Shown here: piece by piece, positions 8,862-17,524 of the stretch
Layout of the letters: every line of letters starts with the position of its first letter
Position numbering within the stretch: the stretch's first letter is position 1
Assembly (NCBI RefSeq): GCF_016735675.1
Contig: NZ_JAERSG010000001.1
Coordinates: 682,001 to 746,000, forward strand
DNA: 64,000 nt
Source of the DNA: Nocardioides baculatus
GTDB lineage: Bacteria > Actinomycetota > Actinomycetes > Propionibacteriales > Nocardioidaceae
Reading direction: 5' to 3'
Program-made: the position numbers and the translations under genes
The notes under the pieces: generated by a model
Told to the model about the DNA's origin: nothing
Database searches by the model: none
What the model saw: the letters and a program-made list of their open reading frames with translations, nothing else

Positions 8862-9944
8862 TCACTCGCCCTTGATGAACTTCTCGAGCTCGGCGCGACC
8901 GAGGTCGTCGGGCATCTGCACGGGCGGGGACTTCATCAGGTAGGTCGACGCGGGAATGATCGGGCCGCCGACCTTGCGGTCGAGGGCGATCTTCGCGGCG
9001 CGGACGGCGTCGATGATGATGCCGGCCGAGTTGGGGGAGTCCCAGACCTCGAGCTTGTACTCGAGGTTGAGCGGGACGTCACCGAAGGCGCGACCCTCGA
9101 GGCGGACGTAGGCCCACTTGCGGTCGTCGAGCCAGGCGACGTAGTCCGACGGGCCGATGTGGACGTTCCTGCTGTCGATCTTGTCGGCCAGCTCACCCGT
9201 GAGGTTGGACGTCACGGCCTGGGTCTTGGAAACCTTCTTGGACTCCAGGCGCTCGCGCTCGAGCATGTTCTTGAAGTCCATGTTGCCGCCGACGTTGAGC
9301 TGGTAGGTGCGGTCCAGCGCGACGCCGCGGTCCTCGAACAGCTTTGCCATCACGCGGTGGGTGATGGTGGCACCGACCTGGCTCTTGATGTCGTCGCCGA
9401 CGATCGGGACGCCGGCGTCCTCGAACTTCTTGGCCCACTCGGGGTCGGAGGCGATGAAGACGGGCAGGGCGTTGACGAAGCCGACGCCGGCGTCGATCGC
9501 GCACTGGGCGTAGAACTTGGCGGCCTGCTCGGAGCCGACCGGGAGGTAGCAGACGAGGACGTCGACCTCGGCGTCCTTGAGCGCCTGGGTGACGTCGACC
9601 GGCTCGGCGGCGGACTCCTCGATGGTCTGGCGGTAGTACTTGCCGAGGCCGTCGAGCGTCGGGCCGCGCTTGACCTCGACGCCGAGGGTCGGGACGTCGG
9701 CGATCTTGATCGTGTTGTTCTCGGAGGCGTTGATGGCCTCGGAGAGGTCCTTGCCGACCTTCTTGTCGTCGACGTCGAACGCCACGACGAACTGGACGTC
9801 CTTGACGTGGTAGTCGCCGAACTTCACGTGCATCAGGCCGGGGACGGTGCCGGACGGGTCCGCGTCCTTGTAGTACTCAACGCCCTGGACGAGGGAGGTG
9901 GCGCAGTTGCCGACTCCGACGATCCCTACTCGAACCGAACCCAT
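8862..9944 (-). CDS. ino1: Inositol-3-phosphate synthase
   Basis: A 360-residue myo-inositol-1-phosphate synthase of the short actinobacterial type. It begins with the NAD-binding motif [13 protein letters not shown] (6-18). The catalytic-domain signatures [27 protein letters not shown] and [12 protein letters not shown] are present, as is the C-terminal [11 protein letters not shown]. It converts glucose-6-phosphate to inositol-3-phosphate, the precursor of phosphatidylinositol and mycothiol. Start ATG 9944 has a good upstream AAGGAG. The padR gene lies 61 nt upstream on the same strand, so PadR-linked control is likely; the ino1-padR-PBP neighbourhood is conserved in Actinobacteria. Confidence 0.96.
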   Translation of the reverse strand: MGSVRVGIVGVGNCATSLVQGVEYYKDADPSGTVPGLMHVKFGDYHVKDVQFVVAFDVDDKKVGKDLSEAINASENNTIKIADVPTLGVEVKRGPTLDGLGKYYRQTIEESAAEPVDVTQALKDAEVDVLVCYLPVGSEQAAKFYAQCAIDAGVGFVNALPVFIASDPEWAKKFEDAGVPIVGDDIKSQVGATITHRVMAKLFEDRGVALDRTYQLNVGGNMDFKNMLERERLESKKVSKTQAVTSNLTGELADKIDSRNVHIGPSDYVAWLDDRKWAYVRLEGRAFGDVPLNLEYKLEVWDSPNSAGIIIDAVRAAKIALDRKVGGPIIPASTYLMKSPPVQMPDDLGRAELEKFIKGE

Positions 9945-10005
9945 GGGGCTCTCCTTCTCATCAACGGTGGTGCTTCTTGGCGGGTGTCTGGTGAAGCTGG
10001 TGTGA

Positions 10006-10584
10006 CTAGTCAGTGGTGGGCGTCGGCGTCGGTGCGGGACGCGGTGGGTCGGCGCGCTCGGCCTGGATCAGGTCGGAGAGCCACCGCACCTCGCGCTCGA
10101 CCGACTCCACGCCGTGGCGCTGGAGCTCGGCGGCATAGCGGTTGACCTCGGCCTGGGTCCGCTCGAGCTCGCCCTGCACGCGCGCGAGCCGCTCCTGCAG
10201 CCGCGAGCGGCGACCCTCGAGGACGCGCAGGCGGATCTCCATGTCGGTCGAGGAGAAGAACGCGAACCTGATGTCGAAGTTGTCGTCCTCCCACGCGGTC
10301 GGGCCGACCTCGGACATGAGCCGCTGGAAGTGCTCGTTGCCGGCGGGCGTGACCTCGTAGGTGATGCGCGGGCGACGGGTCGAGGTCGTGGCCGGGCCGG
10401 CGACCTCGGTGATCAGGTTGGCGCGCAGCATCTTCTTCAACGCCGGGTAGAGCGAGCCGTAGGACAGCACGCGGCCCCACCCGAGCATCAGGTTGAGGCG
10501 CTTGCGCAGCTCGTAGCCGTGCATGGGTCCCTCGTGCAGCAGTCCGAGGACTGCGAGCTCGATGGTGTCCGCACGACGTGCCAT
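10006..10584 (-). CDS. PadR-family regulator upstream of ino1
   Basis: A 192-residue PadR protein. The winged-helix N-terminal domain reads [20 protein letters not shown] and [16 protein letters not shown], and a PadR C-terminal coiled-coil region (about 120-175: [20 protein letters not shown]) gives the dimer. A short proline/threonine tail ends it. The start is ATG 10584; the frame continues upstream only through the PBP gene on the other strand. It is co-directional with ino1, and the operator-like palindrome just upstream suggests autoregulation. Its signal is not evident from sequence. Confidence 0.9.
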   Translation of the reverse strand: MARRADTIELAVLGLLHEGPMHGYELRKRLNLMLGWGRVLSYGSLYPALKKMLRANLITEVAGPATTSTRRPRITYEVTPAGNEHFQRLMSEVGPTAWEDDNFDIRFAFFSSTDMEIRLRVLEGRRSRLQERLARVQGELERTQAEVNRYAAELQRHGVESVEREVRWLSDLIQAERADPPRPAPTPTPTTD

Positions 10585-10590
10585 GCGACC

Positions 10591-10603
10591 TATCGTACCG
10601 ATA
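10591..10603. promoter_or_regulatory. Palindrome upstream of padR, candidate PadR operator
   Basis: TATCGTACCGATA has perfect TATCG/CGATA arms around a 3-nt centre, 6 nt before the padR ATG and next to GATATATC. The local AT-richness in a GC-rich genome also marks the promoter. PadR binding is inferred from position. Confidence 0.5.
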
Positions 10604-10668
10604 TATCCGCGAGTGACGAATCGGGCTGGCGAATGGGGAGGACACGCGGCCCCCCGTACCCTGTTGCG

Positions 10669-13008
10669 GTGACTGCGAAGAAGCGCAGGGCCGACGGCAA
10701 GGCCCAGACCCGACGACCCCAGAAGCGGCGGACGAAGGGCCAGCGCGCAGCGAGGATCGCCAAGGTCCTCGGCGTCCTCGCCGTGGTCGGCGCACTCGTG
10801 GTGGCCGGCGTCGTCGTCGTGCTCTACCAGGCGATCAGCATCCCGACGCCCAACTCGGCCTTCCAGGCGCAGACGACGTTCGTCTACTACCAGGACGGCA
10901 AGCAGCAGCTCGGCACCTACTACGAGGACCAGAACCGCGAGTCGATCCCGATCGACACGATGCCGCAGGTGATGCAGGACGCCGTGGTCGCCGCCGAGAA
11001 CCGCACGTTCTGGACCGACAAGGGCATCGACCCCAAGGGCATCCTGCGCGCGCTCTTCTCCAACGCCAGCGGCAACGCCCGCCAGGGTGCGTCGACGATC
11101 ACCCAGCAGTACGTCAAGATCCTCTACCTGACGAGCGAGCAGAGCTACAAGCGCAAGATCAAGGAAGCGGTCGTCTCGCTCAAGATCCAGCAGCAGCTCA
11201 GCAAGAAGGAAGTCCTCGAGGGCTACCTCAACACCATCTACTTCGGGCGTGGTGCCTACGGCATCCAGGCCGCGTCGAAGGCGTTCTTCGACCACGACGC
11301 GACCGAGCTCAACCTGCGTGAGTCCGCGGTGCTGGCCACGGTGCTCAACAACCCCAGCAAGTACGACCCGGCCAACGGCAAGCAGGCCCGCGAGGACCTC
11401 AAGGGCCGCTACGCCTACGTCCTCGACAGCATGGCCGAGATGGGCACCATCACGACCGAGGAGCGCGACACGGCGCTCAAGCGGCTGCCCAAGTTCCCCA
11501 AGGTCGCGGCGCAGAGCCAGTTCGGCGGCCAGAAGGGCCACATGCTCGCGCTGGTGAAGCAGGAGCTGCTCGCCAAGGGCATCGCCTCGGAGGAGGAGAT
11601 CGACGGCGGCGGCCTGCGGATCACCACCACCTTCGACCCGCAGGTGATGGCCGACGTCCAGGAGGGCGTCCTGGAGGAGAAGCCCGAGGGCTTCGGCGAC
11701 AAGCAGCTCCACATCGGCGCGGCCACCGTCGAGGTCGGCACCGGCGCCCTGCGCGGGTTCTACGGCGGCCAGGACTACCTGCAGTCCCAGATCAACTGGG
11801 CCGCCACCGGCGGCATGGCCGGCTCGACGATCAAGCCGCTGACGGTCGCCGCGGCCCTCAAGCAGGGCTTCTCGATCGAGGACACCTTCCAGGGCAACTC
11901 ACCCTTCGAGTTCCCCGACGGCACCGAGGTGCGCAACGAAGGCACCGGCACCGACGGCCTCGGCAACGACTACGGCGAGTCCGTCAGCCTGATCACGGCC
12001 GGCGAGGAGTCGATCAACACCGCATTCGTCGACATGTCGGACTCGATGGAGGACGGCCCGCAGGCGATCTACGACATGTCCCGCGCGCTTGGCATCCCCG
12101 GCGAGGACGCGTCCAGCAAGTTCCCCGGCATCCCGATGACCTCGACCGACTTCGGCCCCCAGGACACCCTGATCACCCTCGGCAAGGGCCGCGTCAGCCC
12201 CATCAACATGGCCAACGCCTACGCGACGATCGCCAACGGCGGCCAGCGCGCGGACGTCCATGTCGTGCAGAAGGTCGTCGACAAGAACGGCGAGACCCTC
12301 TACGAGTGGAAGGGCAAGACCCGCGACGCGGTCGACGAGGACATCGCCGCCGACACGTCCTACGTGATGCAGCAGATCGTGCAGAACGGCACGGGCCAGG
12401 CCGCGCTCCAGCTCGGCCGCCCGGCCGCCGGCAAGACCGGCACCGCGACCGGCGGTGAGGACGAGCACGTCTCCTCCTCGTGGTTCGCCGGCTACACACC
12501 CCAGATGGCGACCGCCGTGATGTACGTCCGCGGGGACGGCGACGACCAGATCGACGGGTGGCTGCCGTCCTACTTCGGTGCGGTCTACCCCGCCCAGACC
12601 TGGACCGGGATCATGCAGCGCGTGATGGATGGCATGGACGTCGAGGACTTCCCGGAGCCCGTCTACGTCGACGGCGACGCGCCCGAGGACGGCCACGAGT
12701 ACACCCCGCCGCCGCCCCCGCCGCCGAAGCCCACCAGGTCGCCGACCCAGACCGGCGGCGTACCGACCGAGACGCCGACGGAGACGCCGACGGAGACGCC
12801 GACCGAGACGCCTCTGCCCACGGAGACGCCCATCCCGACGGAGACCCCGACGCCGGTCCCGACGCCGACCCCGACGCCCACGCCGACGCCGACGCCGACG
12901 CCGACACCCACCCCCACGCCGACACCCACCCCGACGCCCACCGATCCTCCGACGACGCCGGCGGCGAGGTACGCGGGGCGCGCGGCGGTCGTCGAGTACC
13001 GGCCCTGA
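10669..13008 (+). CDS. Class A penicillin-binding protein (transglycosylase/transpeptidase)
   Basis: About 779 residues from GTG 10669 (ATG 10633 is possible; a TACCCT hexamer just before the GTG favours a leaderless start). A short basic cytoplasmic tail and one membrane anchor ([20 protein letters not shown]) lead into a GT51 transglycosylase domain (AAENRTFW, then [11 protein letters not shown]). The transpeptidase domain has SxxK as STIK (Ser about 386), the SxN motif SIN and the KTG box GKTGT (about 588-592). It polymerises and cross-links peptidoglycan. A C-terminal Pro/Thr/Glu repeat tail of about 65 residues follows. It corresponds to ponA1-type PBPs near oriC. A polytopic membrane protein gene follows 2 nt downstream. 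Confidence 0.93.
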   Translation: MTAKKRRADGKAQTRRPQKRRTKGQRAARIAKVLGVLAVVGALVVAGVVVVLYQAISIPTPNSAFQAQTTFVYYQDGKQQLGTYYEDQNRESIPIDTMPQVMQDAVVAAENRTFWTDKGIDPKGILRALFSNASGNARQGASTITQQYVKILYLTSEQSYKRKIKEAVVSLKIQQQLSKKEVLEGYLNTIYFGRGAYGIQAASKAFFDHDATELNLRESAVLATVLNNPSKYDPANGKQAREDLKGRYAYVLDSMAEMGTITTEERDTALKRLPKFPKVAAQSQFGGQKGHMLALVKQELLAKGIASEEEIDGGGLRITTTFDPQVMADVQEGVLEEKPEGFGDKQLHIGAATVEVGTGALRGFYGGQDYLQSQINWAATGGMAGSTIKPLTVAAALKQGFSIEDTFQGNSPFEFPDGTEVRNEGTGTDGLGNDYGESVSLITAGEESINTAFVDMSDSMEDGPQAIYDMSRALGIPGEDASSKFPGIPMTSTDFGPQDTLITLGKGRVSPINMANAYATIANGGQRADVHVVQKVVDKNGETLYEWKGKTRDAVDEDIAADTSYVMQQIVQNGTGQAALQLGRPAAGKTGTATGGEDEHVSSSWFAGYTPQMATAVMYVRGDGDDQIDGWLPSYFGAVYPAQTWTGIMQRVMDGMDVEDFPEPVYVDGDAPEDGHEYTPPPPPPPKPTRSPTQTGGVPTETPTETPTETPTETPLPTETPIPTETPTPVPTPTPTPTPTPTPTPTPTPTPTPTPTPTDPPTTPAARYAGRAAVVEYRP
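12770..12955 (+). repeat. Low-complexity coding repeat in the PBP tail
   Basis: In-frame tandem ACGCCGACGGAG-like and CCGACG/CCGACC-like units encode first TETP units, then a run of alternating Pro and Thr near the PBP C terminus. The triplet and 6-mer regularity makes length change by slippage likely. It lies inside the PBP gene and is not a CRISPR. Confidence 0.85.
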
Positions 13009-13010
13009 CC

Positions 13011-14273
13011 ATGCGGGTGCAGCCGGCGCAGGCACCCAGCCGCGCCGACCCGGTGGTCGCGGCGATGTCCGAGGTGGTCGGCGGTCCGCTGGGTGACCAC
13101 GCGGCGCCGCACCGCTGGTGGACCCCGGCGCGGGTGCTGCTCGGCGCCACCGGCGTCGCCCTCGCGATGGGCATGGCCGGCAAGTCCGCCTGCGTCACCT
13201 CCGGGTGGGGCAAGGACGAGCAGCCGTTCCGCCAGCTGTGCTGGACCGAGCTCGCCGGTACCTCGGCGAGCGCCGGCACGCCCCCGCACGTCACCGCCTG
13301 GCTCGAGCGCCTCGCCGGGTTGCTCCCCGGCAGCGGCACCGTCGCGACCACCGCCGCGCTGGCCGTGATCCTGGCCGCGCTCGCCCTGCTGGCCACCGCA
13401 CTCCTCGTCCGGGTGGACGCCCGCCGGCCCTGGGCAGCTGCCGGCTGGGCGCTCGCCCCCGTGCTGGTCGCCCACTGGCTGTCGTGGGAGCTGGTCGCGG
13501 CGTTCGGCGTCGCCGTCCTGCTGTGGGGGTGGACGACCGGTCGGCCCTGGCTCGCCGGTGTCGGCGCCGGGATCGGCGCGGCCTTCGCCCTGCCGGTCGC
13601 GGTCGCCCTCGTCGGTGTCATCGCGATCGGCGGCCGTACGCGCGACCGGGTCGACGCGCTCCTGTCGGCGGCGGCGGCCTACGTCGTCGTCACGCTGCCC
13701 GGGCGGGCGCGGTCCGGGGGCGTCGACATCGGATCGGTCTGGCAGATGCTCGACCAGGCCGGGGCCTCCGCGTCCGCGACGACGCGCGCGGTCGTCCAGC
13801 TCGTGGTGCTGGCCGCGGCGGCCGTCGGGGTCGCGTGGATGGTGCGCCGCTCCGGGCGGATCACGCCGCAGACGAGCGCCCGGTCGGGGCTGGTGATGGT
13901 GTGCGCCGCACTGGTCGTAGCGCCGTCGGCCCCTCCGGAGCTGGCCCTCGTCGCGCTGCCGCTGGCCGCGATCGCCGTACGCCGGTGGCGCGACCTGCTC
14001 GTGTGGCAGGGCCTGCACGTGGTGAGCTGGGTGATCACCGGGTGGTACGTCGGTGGCGGTCTCGTGCCGACGATCACGGACGACGTACGTGCCTACTGGC
14101 TGGCGATCCTGCTGCGGGTGGCCGGCCTGGTGTGGATCGCGGTCGCGGTGCTGCGCGACGTGCCCGAGGTGCCCGACGTGTGGTCAGGTGACGACGACGC
14201 GGTCGAAGTCGGTCGCGGTGAAGCGGACCCGGACCTCGATCTCCTCACCGACACGCGGCACCCGAGCGCCTGA
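13011..14273 (+). CDS. Polytopic membrane protein, glycosyltransferase-87/mannosyltransferase-like
   Basis: A 420-residue membrane protein with about nine or ten hydrophobic helices, starting at ATG 13011, 2 nt after the PBP stop; the genes are almost certainly co-transcribed. The arrangement matches the conserved transmembrane protein after ponA1 in mycobacteria, of a GT87/DUF2029-like type that uses polyprenyl-linked sugars. No catalytic motif could be confirmed by eye, so the enzymatic label is tentative. The last 90 nt overlap the convergent alanine-racemase-like gene; the overlapped part encodes an acidic, probably disordered tail. Confidence 0.7.
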   Translation: MRVQPAQAPSRADPVVAAMSEVVGGPLGDHAAPHRWWTPARVLLGATGVALAMGMAGKSACVTSGWGKDEQPFRQLCWTELAGTSASAGTPPHVTAWLERLAGLLPGSGTVATTAALAVILAALALLATALLVRVDARRPWAAAGWALAPVLVAHWLSWELVAAFGVAVLLWGWTTGRPWLAGVGAGIGAAFALPVAVALVGVIAIGGRTRDRVDALLSAAAAYVVVTLPGRARSGGVDIGSVWQMLDQAGASASATTRAVVQLVVLAAAAVGVAWMVRRSGRITPQTSARSGLVMVCAALVVAPSAPPELALVALPLAAIAVRRWRDLLVWQGLHVVSWVITGWYVGGGLVPTITDDVRAYWLAILLRVAGLVWIAVAVLRDVPEVPDVWSGDDDAVEVGRGEADPDLDLLTDTRHPSA

Positions 14274-15263
14274 CGGCACGAACAGCATCGAGGCCTGCAT
14301 GTGGGGCGGCTCGGCGAAGAGCCGCTGCTTGCCGTCGATGGAGAACGGCGAGCGGACGAAGCCGACCGCGTCCATGCCGCCGCGGGCGAGGGTCGCGGCC
14401 CGCGCCTTGAGCGACTGGTCGCCGGTCGGCGCCTCGAGGCCGATGCCGTGCGCGGTGCCGCCGCTGACGATGACGATGTGGCCGTGCTTGGGGACGCTGC
14501 GCCCGCGGTAGCCGAAGGTGTCGCCGCGGTCGACCTCGTGGACGTCGAGGACGGTGGCACCCACCGTGAGGGCACCGCGGTCGCCGAGCCAGAGGTCGGT
14601 GCCGATGCGCGGACGCACGGTGAAGTCGGGATAGCTGCTCGCCAGTGACGTCATCTCGGCGTGCGTGAGGTGGGAGACGAAGACCGTCCGGGTCGGCAGG
14701 CCGGAGGCGACGATCTCGTTGATCAGACGGGTCACCTCGCCGAGGTGCGAGGTGGTGTTGAGCGGCAGGTGCATCGCGACGCCGCGCAGGCCGCTGCGCT
14801 GGTCGCCGACCATGTCCGCTGCCGCGGCCAGCTCGCGACGGGTCATGCCGTGCCGACGCATCGAGGTGAGCTGCTCGAGCACGAAGCGGGCATCAGGGTC
14901 CTGGGCGCGCAGCCCGGCCAGGTCGTCGGGCCGGCTGACGGTGTGCACGACGCGCGAGGCCGTACGGGCATCGAGGTCGAGCGCTGCCCGGAAGGGTCGC
15001 CACGGGGTGAGCACCAGGAGGTCGCCGTCGTAGCGCGACGACAGCTGCTCGATCTCGTCGTAGGTGCCGACGGCGATCATGTCGAGCGGTGCGCCGGTCT
15101 GGTCGGCGTGCTCGGCCAGCCACTGCGCGCGGCGCGCGAGCCGGCCCAGGCCCAGGCCGTAGCCGTTGCCCTTCGTGACAGGGACGATGCCGGGGTGCTT
15201 CGCGGCGGTGGCGAGCAGGTGCGCACGCCAGCGCTCGCCGTCGACGGTGAGGGTCAGGCTCAT
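14184..15263 (-). CDS. Alanine racemase-fold PLP protein linked to FemX
   Basis: A 359-residue fold-type III PLP protein from ATG 15263. The PLP-lysine motif is PVTKGNGYGLG (about 29-39), followed by a TIM-barrel region (TSMRRHGMTRREL, VFVSHLTHAEM) and a C-terminal beta domain with DTFGYRGRSVP. It resembles alanine racemase but diverges from canonical Alr, so substrate and reaction are open. It lies downstream of the FemX gene on the same strand. A joint role in peptidoglycan peptide or cross-bridge synthesis is inferred from context. The start overlaps the stop of a 27-codon ORF in an ATGA arrangement. Confidence 0.75.
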   Translation of the reverse strand: MSLTLTVDGERWRAHLLATAAKHPGIVPVTKGNGYGLGLGRLARRAQWLAEHADQTGAPLDMIAVGTYDEIEQLSSRYDGDLLVLTPWRPFRAALDLDARTASRVVHTVSRPDDLAGLRAQDPDARFVLEQLTSMRRHGMTRRELAAAADMVGDQRSGLRGVAMHLPLNTTSHLGEVTRLINEIVASGLPTRTVFVSHLTHAEMTSLASSYPDFTVRPRIGTDLWLGDRGALTVGATVLDVHEVDRGDTFGYRGRSVPKHGHIVIVSGGTAHGIGLEAPTGDQSLKARAATLARGGMDAVGFVRSPFSIDGKQRLFAEPPHMQASMLFVPSGARVPRVGEEIEVRVRFTATDFDRVVVT

Positions 15264-15343
15264 GCCCGTACTCGCTTCGCTCCGTGCGCGCACGAGGCAC
15301 GAGGGACACGGTGCTCGATGACTCGCTCGCTGCGCTCGCTCAT
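15260..15343 (-). CDS. Possible 27-residue coupling ORF of the SERSER type
   Basis: A small ORF begins 1 nt after the femX stop with the codons for MSERSERVIEHR and ends in TGA that overlaps the next gene's ATG (ATGA). It fills the whole spacer, so ribosomes could pass from femX to the racemase-like gene without leaving the mRNA. Its GAGCGAGCGCAGCGAGC start resembles short repeats that I recall as common at actinobacterial gene starts, so it may be a repeat and not a functional peptide. Confidence 0.35.
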   Translation of the reverse strand: MSERSERVIEHRVPRASCAHGAKRVRA

Positions 15344-15344
15344 G

Positions 15345-16481
15345 TCATCCCCGCCGCGCCAGGTAGAGCTGGAACGCCTTGTAGACGGCGCGGTTGACCG
15401 GCAGGTCCCACTCGCCGGCGTACTCCACGGCCTGTCCGCCGGTGCCGACCTTGAACTGGATCAGCCCGACGTGCGGGTCGTCGGCGTCGAGGGTCTCGGT
15501 GATGCCGCGGAGGTCGTAGACCCGGGCGCCGGCCCCGAGCGCGTGGCGGATCATCGCCCACTGCACGGCGTTGGAGCCGCGGACCTCGCGCTTCTCGGTC
15601 GACGAGGCGCCGTAGGAGTACCACGCGTGGGTGCCGACGCGGATCGCGATCGTCGCGGCAACGAGGTCGCCCTCGTGGCGGGCCAGCCAGACCTGGATCC
15701 GGTCGGGGTCCTCGGCGAGCAGCGCGTCGTACATCGTCTGGAAGTACGCCAGCGGGCGCGGCGTGAAGTGGTCACGCTCGGCGGTGTGGACGTAGAGGTC
15801 GTGGAAGGCCTTGAGGTCGGCCCGCTCGCCGAGCGTCACCTCGACGCCGGACTTGTCGGCCTTCTTGATGTTGCGCCGCCAGAGCTGGTTCATCCCCTTG
15901 AGGACGTCGTCCTCGCTGCGGGGCGAGCCGTCCTCGTCGACCAGCGGGACCTGGAAGTTGAACTGCGGCTGGCCGGCGGAGAAGCCGCCCTCCGCCGACT
16001 GCTGCTGCCAGCCGAGCTCGTGCAGCTGCGCGATGACGCAGGCACCCTCCTGCGAGCGCTCCAGGGGAGGTACGTCGCCGAGACGGCGTACGGCCTCGTC
16101 GGCGACGCCCGCCTTGACCTGCTCGGCCGACCAGCGACGGGTCACGACGGGCGGGCCCATCCGGACCGCGAAGGCGCCTTGGCGCTTGAGGTGGGACACC
16201 ATCGGGGCGAGCCAGGACTCGAGGTCGTCGTCGTCCCAGTCGATGACCGGGCCCTCGGGGAGGTAGGCGAGGTAGCGCTTGACCCGGGGCAGCTGGCGGT
16301 AGAGCACCAGGCCGACACCGACCAGGTCGGAGCCGCGGAACCAGCCGATCGACTCGGCCTTCCACTCCGCCTTCACCGCGGCCCAGGCGGGCGTCTGGAG
16401 GAAGCTCGCGGACGACCGACCGGCGATGAAGTCACGATGCTGCGGCGCGGTGATCGGGCGCAGCGAGAGGGAGGTCGTCAC
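15345..16481 (-). CDS. femX: FemX/FemAB-type peptidoglycan bridge aminoacyltransferase
   Basis: A 378-residue Fem-family protein with two GNAT-like lobes. Family features include the N-terminal FLQTPAWAAVKAEWKAESIGW and a central QFNFQVPLVDEDG, followed by LWRRNIKKADKSGVEV. The C-terminal RGSNAVQWAMIRHALGAGARVYDLRGI segment is typical of FemXAB. Fem enzymes transfer amino acids from aminoacyl-tRNA to lipid II; with an LL-Dap/Gly wall, as in Nocardioides and Streptomyces, the likely donor is Gly-tRNA. The GTG 16481 start has TAACGT about 7 nt upstream, suggesting a leaderless mRNA. The alanine-racemase-like gene follows. Confidence 0.88.
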   Translation of the reverse strand: MTTSLSLRPITAPQHRDFIAGRSSASFLQTPAWAAVKAEWKAESIGWFRGSDLVGVGLVLYRQLPRVKRYLAYLPEGPVIDWDDDDLESWLAPMVSHLKRQGAFAVRMGPPVVTRRWSAEQVKAGVADEAVRRLGDVPPLERSQEGACVIAQLHELGWQQQSAEGGFSAGQPQFNFQVPLVDEDGSPRSEDDVLKGMNQLWRRNIKKADKSGVEVTLGERADLKAFHDLYVHTAERDHFTPRPLAYFQTMYDALLAEDPDRIQVWLARHEGDLVAATIAIRVGTHAWYSYGASSTEKREVRGSNAVQWAMIRHALGAGARVYDLRGITETLDADDPHVGLIQFKVGTGGQAVEYAGEWDLPVNRAVYKAFQLYLARRG

Positions 16482-16493
16482 CGGGAAGACGTT

Positions 16494-16536
16494 ACAAGGG
16501 ACCAGACACGACCCCCGTACGTGTCTGGTCCCTTGT
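16494..16536. terminator. Perfect 17-bp hairpin between nfo and femX
   Basis: Arms 16494-16510 and 16520-16536 pair perfectly around a 9-nt loop. It lies after nfo and immediately before the femX -10-like sequence on the same strand, so it can serve as terminator for the kinase-nfo unit; overlap with the femX -35 region also allows an operator role. The remaining gap to 16726 shows only a small CTGCCT/AGGCAG hairpin (16602-16620) and no gene. Confidence 0.6.
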
Positions 16537-16726
16537 GACTACAGACGCCGGTTCGTCCGGAACGGTTGCGCCGGATGAGCACATTTTTTCGAAGAGTGTC
16601 ACCTGCCTGCGCTCAAGGCAGCGTCAAGATCCTTCCGTCCGGGCCATCCGCGCATGGCCCACCCGGGGTCCGCTCGGTGGACGGGTGCCGGGGAGGACTG
16701 CCTGAGCCCGGTCGGACGGTGTGGCG

Positions 16727-17524
16727 CTAGAGGCGCTCGCGCAGCCAGGCGAAGTCGGCGACGTGCTCGGCCGCGCCACCGGGCGTCTCGCAGATGACCG
16801 GTGCCCCGGCCTCCCGCACGACGGCCGCGAACTCGTCGGCCGGCAGGTGGCCGTTGCCGAAGTTGGCGTGGCGGTCAGCGCCGGAGTCGAAGTCGTCGCG
16901 CGAGTCGTTGGCGTGGACCAGGTCGATGCGGCCGGTGATGCCACGCACCTTCTCGACCGCGTCGCCCAGCTCGATCCCGCCGGCCCAGGCGTGGCAGGTG
17001 TCGAGGCAGAAGCCGACGTCGTCGGCGCCCTCGGCCGAGGAGACGGCGTCCCAGACGCCGGCGATCCGGTCGAGGTGGCGGGCCATGGCGTTGTCGCCGC
17101 CGGCGGTGTTCTCGATCAGCAGCGGGATCTTGAGGTCGGTCGCCTCGATCGCCTTGCGCCAGTTGTCGAAGCCGACGCCCGGGTCGTCGTCCTTGTTGAC
17201 GTGGCCGCCGTGCACGATCAGTCCCTTGGCGCCGATCTCGGCGGCGGCGTCCATGTGCTGCTGGAGCAGCTTGCGGCTCGGGATGCGGATCCGGTTGTTG
17301 GTCGTCGCGACGTTGACGATGTAGGGGGCGTGGACGTAGAGGTCGACGCCCGCCTCCTCCGCGGCCGCGCGCAGGGCGGCGGCGCCACCCTCGTAGCGGA
17401 CCTCCGGCCCCTTGTATCCCTGCGGGTCGCCCAGGAAGAACTGGACCAGCGTCGTGTCGCGGGCGATCGCCTCGGCGACGGGGTCGGTCTGCTCGACGTG
17501 GGCTCCGATGGCGAGGGTCGTCAT
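16727..17524 (-). CDS. nfo: Endonuclease IV-type AP endonuclease
   Basis: A 265-residue AP-endonuclease family 2 protein with a TIM barrel. The zinc-binding residues are readable in order: YVHAPYIVN, IVHGGH, LLIENTAGG, LDTCHAWAGG, LVHANDS, DRHANFGNG and ICETPGG. It nicks DNA 5' to abasic sites in base-excision repair. The ATG at 17524 overlaps the stop of the upstream Ser/Thr kinase by 4 nt (ATGA), so the two are translationally coupled. The protein is slightly shorter than E. coli Nfo but has the full motif set. Confidence 0.9.
   Translation of the reverse strand: MTTLAIGAHVEQTDPVAEAIARDTTLVQFFLGDPQGYKGPEVRYEGGAAALRAAAEEAGVDLYVHAPYIVNVATTNNRIRIPSRKLLQQHMDAAAEIGAKGLIVHGGHVNKDDDPGVGFDNWRKAIEATDLKIPLLIENTAGGDNAMARHLDRIAGVWDAVSSAEGADDVGFCLDTCHAWAGGIELGDAVEKVRGITGRIDLVHANDSRDDFDSGADRHANFGNGHLPADEFAAVVREAGAPVICETPGGAAEHVADFAWLRERL

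Noticed and set aside
12770..12955. Non-coding tandem repeat or CRISPR
   Set aside because: The repeat is in frame within the PBP gene and encodes a Pro/Thr/Glu tail.
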